In this document: in pieces, positions 1-7,053 of the stretch
Layout of the letters: each line of letters begins with the position of its first letter
Position numbering within the stretch: position 1 is the first letter of the stretch
NCBI GenBank assembly: GCA_009746045.1
Contig: RPFO01001342.1
Location: forward strand, 1 to 21,050
Source of the DNA: Mesostigma viride
Taxonomy: Eukaryota > Streptophyta > Mesostigmatophyceae > Mesostigmatales > Mesostigmataceae
Direction: 5' to 3'
Length of the DNA: 21,050 nucleotides
The notes under the pieces: generated by a model
What the model was told of the DNA's origin: nothing
Database searches by the model: none
Seen by the model: the letters and a program-made list of their open reading frames with translations, nothing else
Program-made: the position numbers and the translations under genes

Positions 1-50
1 GCTCTCCACCATTTGCGAGGAAATACCCGCAAATGGAAAACCACTGAAAA
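1..50 (+). repeat. Hairpin-bearing repeat, copy 1 (cut by window edge)
   Basis: This stretch recurs in inverted orientation at 7254-7304 with one substitution and one single-base indel over about 50 bp. Both copies contain the inverted repeat CCATTTGCG / CGCAAATGG (here 9-17 and 28-36) around a 10-nt spacer. In copy 2 one arm has a single change that would still allow a G-U pair in RNA. Similarity stops sharply after base 50. The left limit is unknown because the window begins here. It could be the end of a dispersed element such as a MITE; no transposase is attached. Confidence 0.75.
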
Positions 51-287
51 GGTCTAGCTAGTCAGTCATTACGTTAGCCATGCCATGTTTCCAAACGTCC
101 AAGAACTGCACACGGTGCACAGGCAAAAATCCGGAGGACATCACTTTCAAATGTGCGGCAGGAACCAAAAGCCCGCGTATGACAGAAAACATCATTTACT
201 GTAGCGACGCGACGGTGCGGACAACCAATCCAGTGCCAGGCTCGGAACGGCCGCAAAGGAGATCTGGCATCACAGGGTTCAGATGCT

Positions 288-1080
288 CAGAGATACTACG
301 CTTGTCTCCTTGATACTACGCGATCCACGGTCCACGACCTGTTTGCAGAGCTTGTGCCAAGGGGCAGCACCGAACAGATGTGGGTGACGTTGCAAAAAAA
401 CATGGACTTGACGGAGCATAATGTCTCGGTCATAGTCTTTGACCAACAAACGATGCAAGAGTTCAACAAGAGTCGTGATGAAATCGACACAATAAGAACA
501 AAGACGGGAAAAACGATGCAACTGACTAAGAACAACACCATATTTCGCTGTGTGGGAAAGGAGACTGAATATCGGGGTAGCGAATAAAAGGAATTTGCTG
601 ATATTTAGGATCCTTGTGCTTATCATAGACAGCCGTACGCCAGCCCTTCTTGTTATGGGTAATGTTAAGATCGAGGTAATTGCGACTAGTATCCTCCGAC
701 GTGAGCTTTAATGTGAGGGACCTTGCGGGTAGATGCCAGGCAGACCAGCTGTGATATACAAATGGGTCGCGAAATCAGGGTTGTCGAAAGCAATGACATC
801 ATCAATGTATCGACATGTGTGGATAAAACGCCTGATGAGAACATCATCATTTGAGGCAATGAGATTCTCCATGAATGCAAGCTCATAAGTGTATAGATAG
901 AGGTTTGCAAGGAGCCCGGCACAGTTAGTGCCCATAGGGATGCCAATAGCTTGTTAGTATACGTCGCCCGCAAAACAAATGAAGGTGTTAACAACAAGAT
1001 AAGAGATCCAATAAACAAGGTCAGCCTTCGTGATGATATAATTATAAACAGCCCGCACGATAGCACCTGCCGCAATCCCT
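288..1080 (-). pseudogene. Reverse transcriptase remnant, Penelope-like type (broken)
   Basis: Read on the minus strand, this stretch encodes scattered but recognisable reverse transcriptase blocks. The first is GIPMGTNCAGLLANL followed by a YELAF block. The catalytic box RYIDDVIAFDNP follows near 815. Next come a YLDLNITHNKKGW block near 660 and a thumb-like block KYGVVLSQLHRFSRLCS near 500. The order matches a family of single-ORF reverse transcriptases that I associate with Penelope-like elements; that subgroup is inferred. The frame is broken: an in-frame TAA lies just before GIPMG (near 955), and at least two frameshifts occur, near 710 and near 560. No GIY-YIG endonuclease could be seen downstream. 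The element is dead, and its 5' part is missing or unrecognisable beyond 1080. Confidence 0.75.
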
Positions 1081-1188
1081 GAGAGCCACGTTGCCGTGGG
1101 CTTGGCCTACTTATATATCCTTATCTACTTATATCAAGGAGACAACCAGCGCAGGCCAGAAATCGGGAGAATACGGACCATGGTAGCT

Positions 1189-1352
1189 CGAGCCATATAT
1201 ATATCCTTATCTACTTATATAGCCGGATCTACTTACATGGCCTTATCTACTTGTATAGCCGGATCTACGTATATGGCCTTATGTACTTGTATAGCCGGAT
1301 CTACTTATATGGCCTTATCTATTTGTATTGCCGGATCTACTTATATAGCCGT
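1189..1352 (+). repeat. 36-bp minisatellite (18-bp half units)
   Basis: About 4.5 copies of a 36-bp unit (1225-1260, 1261-1296, 1297-1332, then partial) are built from two related 18-bp halves, GGATCTACTTACATGGCC and TTATCTACTTGTATAGCC. Because 36 is a multiple of 3, the array stays open and yields a repetitive 12-residue translation (ORF 1096-1380). That ORF looks like a by-product of the repeat and not a gene. Confidence 0.9.
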
Positions 1353-1439
1353 AGTATCACGTAGTTGTGTGCTGAACTAGGCTTGCTGGTCATGGCGTGA
1401 GCTCCTTTCTTCCTTTTGGGAGCCCCATCCTTGGCCAGT

Positions 1440-1935
1440 GTTGCCCAAATGATAGACAACGGCATGATCTCACGCAACCAAGATTGCGGAATGTGACTGA
1501 TATTACTTGTTACCTGATGGCCTGCTTGCGTCCTTACCTGTTTGCCTGCTTGCCTGCTCGCCTCCTCGCCTCCTCGCCTCCTCGCCTCCTCGCCTCCTTG
1601 CCTCCTCGCCTCCTCGCCTCCTCGCCTCCTCGCCTCCTCGCCTCCTCGCCTCCTCGCCTCCTCGCCTCCTCGCCTGCTTACCATCTTCCCCGCATGCTGA
1701 CCAGCTTATTACCCATGTAACATGACTCTGTTGACCTGCTTAGCATCATCCGCCACGGTGGCCCCACAGGCGGACAATGTCACTAGCATGACCTTGTATC
1801 GCAGCGGTGTGCTTTCTTGCTTACCTGCTTGCCATCCTCTGCCGCTATCTAACCATACTCAACCCCACCAAATGGACAATCCCATGACCCCCTGCCGCAG
1901 CACACTAACCTTCCTTTGTCGCCCGCCTGCTCACC
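1440..1935 (+). repeat. Degenerate upstream copies of the 1982 exon edge
   Basis: The border at 1981/1982 (pyrimidine-rich stretch ending in CAG, then ATGGACAACGGGATGGTCGC) recurs upstream in weaker form. At about 1871-1905 the copy begins ATGGACAATCCCATGACC and continues TGCCGC. At about 1768-1800 it carries GGACAAT, then ATGACC and CGCAGC. At about 1449-1475 it has GACAACGGCATGATC. The last two real intervals share the linking segment GCCATCCTCTGCCGC. The octamer array at 1560-1671 sits inside the spacer between copies. The similarity was judged by eye, and the copy near 1768 is the weakest. Confidence 0.6.
1560..1671 (+). repeat. (GCCTCCTC)n octamer array, about 14 units
   Basis: Fourteen octamer units run head to tail, with one C-to-T interruption. 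The plus strand is pure pyrimidine apart from one G per unit, so it resembles an expanded polypyrimidine tract. A period of 8 opens repetitive ORFs in several frames on both strands (Arg/Glu/Gly-rich on minus, Ser/Pro/Leu-rich on plus). These have no independent support as genes. Confidence 0.95.
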
Positions 1936-1981
1936 TGTTCCTTATCTGCCATCCTCTGCCGCGCCTGTGCCACCCGGCCCT

Positions 1982-2104
1982 CAGATGGACAACGGGATGG
2001 TCGCGTGCCGCGGCAACTCGCTCGTCATCACCTGCTTCGTCTGCTACTGCTGCGGATGCCTGTACCCTTGCTGCTGCACGCTGAGCGGCGAGAACAAGGA
2101 CTAG
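1982..2104 (+). CDS. Candidate terminal exon, Cys-rich C-terminal tail
   Basis: A good acceptor (CACCCGGCCCTCAG) precedes an open segment of about 39 codons that ends in TAG at 2102-2104. The peptide has a hydrophobic, strongly Cys-rich core (LVITCFVCYCCGCLYPCCC), then a polar tail ending GENKD. Such tails resemble Cys-rich, possibly palmitoylated or membrane-anchoring C-termini, but I recognise no family. A TGTAA motif, the usual polyadenylation signal of volvocine-type green algae, lies at 2449-2453. No upstream coding exon is visible, and 1-1400 is repeat-rich. It may be the last exon of a gene that starts outside the window, a free-standing short ORF from the ATG at 1984, or chance. Degenerate copies of its 5' edge lie upstream. 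Confidence 0.35.
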   Translation, partial: QMDNGMVACRGNSLVITCFVCYCCGCLYPCCCTLSGENKD

Positions 2105-3133
2105 TCTAATGAGCGCGGTGGCATTCATGGCATGAGCAAGAGCAAGTTATAAGTGCAAGTTAACACAGCCAGAGCAAATGTTAGGTCATGCGGCAAGTAA
2201 AGAGCTAGTTGAGAAGGGGAACTTGGCATGACCTGCGACGTCCGTGGCGATGCTAGGCAGCCCCCTGTTACTTCAGTGACGCCACATAACGCCGGGTTTT
2301 GGCGTGCCATATTTTAGAAGGGAGCGGTTCTCTCCTCTGTACGGCCTAAGTTTTGTGTATTCGGTGGACAGCGCACAATGGCTGCTAGTTGAAGTTTAGG
2401 TCCTCAACGGTTACTGTGTAGGGCTTCCATGTACGCGGGAGCTCCTTTGTAAGTCTCGCAAGGCCTGCGTTCATCATTTTTTTGCGCATGGCCACCTTGT
2501 ACCATCAGCGACAGGTTTGTGGCGCGCATTACCTATCATACAACCATGCTGTGGGGTACGTGTCATCCCCATGGCCTATGTTAGTCTTCCATCCACATTC
2601 CACGGCCGTGGATGGCAGAATAAGATGTTGGCAGCCCAAGCTTGCTGTTTTACTAGGCCAACTTAAAGGCCAGATTCTCTCTCCCATACACTGCCTAGGA
2701 AGGTCAGGCGTGAGGCATGCATGGCCTGCTGCTGTTCAGCACACGCCATATGGGCAGTGCGTGGCTTTTATCATAGACCGTGTGTATTATGTTTATTGCA
2801 TTGCTTGATTTAAATTGAATGTTTCATTTCACATGCTTGAGTAGTTTATGGCAAGAGCTAATGATTTGTTCCCATGATATCTTTATCTAGATCGATCAGG
2901 AACATTCCCATTCCGGTGGCTAAACACAGCACTACAGCACTATGCTGTTTTCTACTGTTGGCTCAAGGTGTATTTTTCTCGTTTCTCGTTTTCAGGATTT
3001 CCCGCCAAAAAACTTGGTTTTTTATTTAAAAATAATTATACAGACATTTTAAGTCACCCAGGTAAAGTTTTTATGCTGAAGCCGTACGTCTCATCAAAAC
3101 ACACCATATCTAGACATGCATATCTGTTTTCAC
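2105..3133. other. No convincing gene
   Basis: This is mixed-composition sequence. The longest ORF is 108 codons at 2482-2808 on the plus strand; its product has no recognisable motif, signal peptide or repeat, so I do not call it. The stretch 2980-3060 is AT-rich. It may be 3' flank of the Cys-rich exon followed by intergenic DNA. Confidence 0.5.
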
Positions 3134-3154
3134 ATTAAATTAAATTAAATTAAA
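3134..3154 (-). repeat. (TTTAA)n tail of LINE 3' end
   Basis: On the minus strand this is four head-to-tail TTTAA units. It lies about 115 bp downstream of the stop codon of the LINE reading frame at 3270-4102. Several LINE clades end in a short tandem repeat instead of poly(A), so this is probably the element's 3' terminus. Confidence 0.6.
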
Positions 3155-3269
3155 CATGCCTCCGTGGGGAGATCGTGTAGCACATATTCCATGATGGATG
3201 GGGTGGAGGAAGCCGCGTAATCGAACTATCCTAACTCTAAGCTATCTAGTCTAGAAAATCCTCACTACA

Positions 3270-4102
3270 CTACTCATCAAAACGCCTCCTCCGCTTGGGG
3301 GGAGGGGGCTTGCCCACAGGGTCGGGCGTGTGCGCCTTGACAATCTTCTTCCACCGCGTCTTGTCCTGCATGGCAGTCCAAAGACGGGAGAGAGAGTGGA
3401 TGCGGTGCTCAAACTGGGCTGGGACCACTAGGTCGTCCAGCAACATCTGGATGTAGTTCGTGACAGGTTTCCCTACCCTTTTGGGAATGCCCTCGGGGCC
3501 AGGCCAGGTCAGAATGTGTCGCCCTGGCTGGCCAAGCCGCTGGGGCCCGGCCAGACCAAGGGCGGTGTCGACCTGGCTGGTGCGAGCAAGGTGTCCTACA
3601 AATGCTATCCTACGCTGCCTAATCTCGTCCGAAATACGAGGCATGCCATGATACAAAGACTGTGATGACGGACGCTCGGAAAACCCTACGTTAAGGACCT
3701 GTCGGAGCATCCTGTAAACCGTGCCGTCTAGCCTAGGTGCCAGTTTGGGTGTGAGTGTCCACGCCTCGGCGCCATACGAGAGCACCGTGAGGACGAGGAC
3801 CTTGAAGAGCATGCGCTTGCGGTGCTCGCCCAGGCCCTTCGAGCGCCAGTAGGTTTTGAGCGAACGGAGCTTGGCCCAGGCAAGGCCGATGCGGGTGTCC
3901 ACATCGTCGGCAGTGTCAGGAAGCCAACTCCCCAACAGCTTGAAGCGGTCGCGGAACGGGACCTCCGTCCCGTCGAGCAGGCGCGGCAGCGGTGGTGTAC
4001 TGGAGGCCCCAATCACCATCGCCTCAGTTTTGACACTAATATCCAACCCCACCGCCCGCGCCTCCAGGCCCAGACAGTCCAGCCAGGTCTGAATGTTTTC
4101 AC
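3270..4102 (-). pseudogene. LINE reverse transcriptase C-terminal fragment (5' truncated)
   Basis: About 275 codons are open on the minus strand, with a stop at the 3' end just after a basic, proline-rich tail (KPPPPKRRRRFDE). Blocks typical of the region after the catalytic core of LINE reverse transcriptases are visible in order. First is WLDCLGLEARAVGLDISVKT. Next is FKLLGSWLPDTADDVDTRI, then LSYGAEAWTLT, and finally RRIAFVGHLART, the conserved (F/W)xGH block. The YxDD box and the N-terminal endonuclease are absent. An in-frame TGA lies just upstream of 4102, which fits a 5'-truncated insertion. A TTTAA tail at 3134-3154 marks the probable 3' end. The clade (RTE, CR1 or an algal clade) cannot be fixed by eye. 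The ORF at 4166-4384 (minus, acidic, KR-rich) could be a further remnant but shows no motif. Confidence 0.85.
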
Positions 4103-5827
4103 ATGGACCTCAGAAATCACATCATCCCATGCCACGCATTCCTGCATTCACATGTGCTGGGTTTTCTACTCCAGTTCAGACTCATAAGACTCGCTATCGC
4201 TGTCCACCCTAATAGGGCGTTTCTGCCGCGCCTTGTTATCGCGGTCTTGTAACACTTTCTCAATGAGGGAGTCATCATCCATGTCATTGTTGTTACGCGG
4301 AGGGCGTCGCACCTCATCGAGGATGGCGTCCATGACTATAACAGCGAAATCAGAATAACAGCGCTCGCTCTTTGGCACGTGCAATCACATGCAGTGAGTG
4401 GTCACCCAACTATGGCGATACCATGATCTCAAAAGCAGATTGCGCACGGGAATAGTCCGGCCAGACCCCTTCCATAGTACACTCTCCTGCTAACCATGCA
4501 AGAATTTAGTTTCCTCCTGCCAACCATGCAGACAAGTGGCCAGTCTTAATCATATGTGATAGCGTCCTAACAAGGTTTGGCTCGCGACTAATCCTTAACA
4601 TGATCGTTGAAGCAGCACAAAGCTGCACTTCTGGTAAGTTGTACGCATTGAGACATCATGCAACATACTCGATCTATCTCCTACTTTTTCCTTTATCTTC
4701 TTCGTCAATACAAACTTCATACAGAATGTCGAACCCAGCTTAATTTTCCGATTTCAGGGGTACCCAAACATGCCAGAAAACTTTGTCTTGTGGCGCTTTG
4801 TACCCTCCGTAGTTTTAATGCTCGGTGTCTTGCTAAATGCCGACTAGAATGGTACAAAGTCTCCCCGACGTCATCGACCGCCTCGTCTTCATCTTGCATG
4901 AGCCTCGTCCACGTCCACCTCGCCTTGCATGGCCTTCTGCCTGCACACAAGATGCATGGGCGACGCTGAAACAAGGAAATCAAGACCATAGACGATCAAA
5001 CTTCTAATTAGACGGTCGGCTGAAAAACATTTCTGGATGAAAATGACGGACAGTAAAACCGTGGCAGATTCCTAAAACATGGCAGATTATAAACCAATGT
5101 CGCGTTTGAGATTATAAACCAATGTCGTGACCACCATGGGCGTTCCTTGCATAGGCTTCCCTGCATAGTCCACCACTATCCTTATGAATTTAACGGTTGA
5201 TCCCTGCCCTCAGCTTTCTTTCATGTCATCGTGCTCTTTTTTATCACGTCGGACAGATTCACCCGCTCGACAGACTTTGTGCTTATATATTCAACCAGGA
5301 CTGTGGGAAACTTTGCGAACTGAAGACGTGTTAGAATCCCTGAATGCCTCTGTGGCCCTGTCGCCATCGCCGCACTCCCACACCTGCCAACCATCGCCAG
5401 TGGCTTTTTTTGTGGTGCCTGTGCTCGCGCCGTCTTGCCTTTGTCCAACATGAAAGACGCGACGGGCATTCGCTGCCGCCTTTGGATCGACCAAAGGACA
5501 CGCAAATAGAACTGACCCTAGTCCTACGAAGCAGACTTCAAATAGTTACTCGTACAGCTAAACGTCCTAGGACCGTAACTCGAGCTACGGTTGCTGAAAT
5601 GCCAGAGTTATCAGTCCAGCACCGTTTCCGGCATGCACACAAAGTCGAAAATTGGCGGGAATCCCAGAAAACGTGAAATTTTCAGAAAAATAGCAGAATT
5701 TCAACGACTGAAACGATATGTCGAGATTCCGACATATCAATCTAATAAAACGAATATTTTGTAGGTGTGTATGCGTTCCCTCTTTTCCTTCTTAGTTTTG
5801 GTTGTTTGTGTTGGTCGCGGTGGTGGT

Positions 5828-5828
<1 letters not shown>
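4103..5828. other. No convincing gene; short direct repeats
   Basis: ORFs of 66-110 codons occur on both strands and overlap one another (for example 4658-4969 plus with 4717-4989 minus, and 5184-5453 plus with 5221-5505 minus). None shows a recognisable domain. Two small direct repeats are visible: GATTATAAACCAATGTCG at 5085-5102 and 5110-5127, and CTCCTGCYAACCATGCA twice near 4486 and 4520. I see no RNA gene. Confidence 0.5.

Positions 5829-5890
<62 letters not shown>
5829..5890 (+). repeat. (GT)31 microsatellite
   Basis: An uninterrupted run of 31 GT units follows a short TGG run. The alternating Val/Cys ORFs across it (5765-6081) are artefacts of the repeat. A run this long is likely to vary in length between individuals and may adopt Z-DNA. 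Confidence 0.99.
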
Positions 5891-5892
<2 letters not shown>

Positions 5893-6067
5893 CCCTATCA
5901 ACCTTTCTTGTTACCCTCTGTCTCCCTCCATGCAGGTCTACCTAGAGATAGCCGCGCAGCTCCCGCGGCCTTCGTGTCTTTCCTCTCAGATAACTACCCT
6001 AGTCCTTCCACGGCGTTGGATCGCCATGTGTCCAGGCATAGTTGTCTCACTTCATTTATTACTAGAC

Positions 6068-6140
6068 AATTAATTAATTAATTAATTAATTAGGAACATA
6101 ACTCCGTCGGGAGTATATTCTGATATATATATATATATAT
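6068..6140. repeat. (AATT)n and (AT)9 microsatellites
   Basis: A 25-bp AATTA-type run at 6068-6092 is followed 30 bp later by nine AT units at 6123-6140. They lie 158 bp or more beyond the stop codon of the minus-strand TYW5 gene, so in its 3' UTR or flank. Confidence 0.95.
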
Positions 6141-6297
6141 TGGGAGTATATGTAGCACATAGCCCAGAGAAGGGGCATATGGCCTATAATACATTCTAAG
6201 CTACTTCCTGACTAGACAATTACGTGCAATAATTTTTCAAATGAGATTAGCATAGTACTCCGTGGCATGCCCATGCGCATGACACACAAGTACTTAC

Positions 6298-7053
6298 CTA
6301 CTCGACAATTCCTAGAGCTTCTTTGAGGCTCTTCACCGCCCGCTGCCCGTAAAAGCTCCGCCACGGCTCGGGCAGCTGCGCCAACCGCTGCCCGAGTGAC
6401 GCCGCCTGCGCCACGGTGTCAACTGCGAGCGGCAGGTCCTTGTTCCCATAAATGTCCTTACGGTCGTACCACTCGCGCGGCAGTCCCCGCCAGAACACAT
6501 TCACGCCGACCGACAAGCTGGATACTTGAGGTTGCAGGGCCTTGTCGCGTGTCATGAAACCATCGCCACCCCCCTGGTCCTGTCGTATTAAATCGTCGGC
6601 GTACCCTTGCTTCCCAAGTGGGTGACCTCTGTGGTCAAGATGACCTAGCTGATGACCGCGGCAGCAGCAACAGGATGGGCAACAGTCCGACCCCTTAGTG
6701 CTTGCGAGATGGTCACCGACGCCTGGGCCGGTCGGAGACGTGAAGCCTGGACGAGTGGTGGTGGGTGTAGGGCATGGCTGGGTGCTGCTTCCATCCTTGG
6801 CCACGTTCCCACCAGAGGCACCCCGCGGGACAGCTGTCACGACACCAAGGCTGCCGGGTGGCGGGCTCTCAGATGGTGCATGCGCGGCAGCGGCGGACTC
6901 ACACGGGCTCCCTTCCGCTGGTGTCGGTGTGGCGGTGGCTGCGTTAGACTGGCGTTCGCACACGCAGCGCTGGGTGTGGCCGGGGCAGGCGGCCAGCGAG
7001 GTGGTGTTGTGGAACCAGAGGGAAGGAATGAAGAGGGCATCGCCCGGATGAAG
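6298..7053 (-). CDS. TYW5: TYW5 exon 4 (second Fe ligand, C-terminus)
   Basis: The acceptor is a long C run ending CAG, just before CTT CAT CCG (LHPGDALFIPSLWFHN). The frame is open to TAG at 6300-6298. After SLA comes a Pro/Ser/Gly/His-rich insertion, then SLSVGVNVFWRGLPREW, YDRKDIYGNKDLP and the C-terminal helix PEPWRSFYGQRAVKSLKEA. The insertion lies where animal TYW5 has only a few residues. A 444-nt GT...AG segment (6961-6518) could remove it. Confidence 0.88.
   Translation of the reverse strand, partial: LHPGDALFIPSLWFHNTTSLAACPGHTQRCVCERQSNAATATPTPAEGSPCESAAAAHAPSESPPPGSLGVVTAVPRGASGGNVAKDGSSTQPCPTPTTTRPGFTSPTGPGVGDHLASTKGSDCCPSCCCCRGHQLGHLDHRGHPLGKQGYADDLIRQDQGGGDGFMTRDKALQPQVSSLSVGVNVFWRGLPREWYDRKDIYGNKDLPLAVDTVAQAASLGQRLAQLPEPWRSFYGQRAVKSLKEALGIVE

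Noticed and set aside
1096-1380. 94-codon plus-strand ORF with 12-residue repeats
   Set aside because: It is a translation of a 36-bp minisatellite whose period is a multiple of three; nothing outside the repeat supports coding.
1337-1725. Arg/Glu/Gly-rich and Ser/Pro/Leu-rich ORFs on both strands
   Set aside because: The octamer array opens several frames at once; overlapping ORFs on both strands show it is compositional.
2482-2808. 108-codon plus-strand ORF
   Set aside because: No motif, repeat or splice context; length is within chance expectation for this composition.
5765-6081. Two plus-strand ORFs with long alternating Val-Cys runs
   Set aside because: They arise from the (GT)31 microsatellite.
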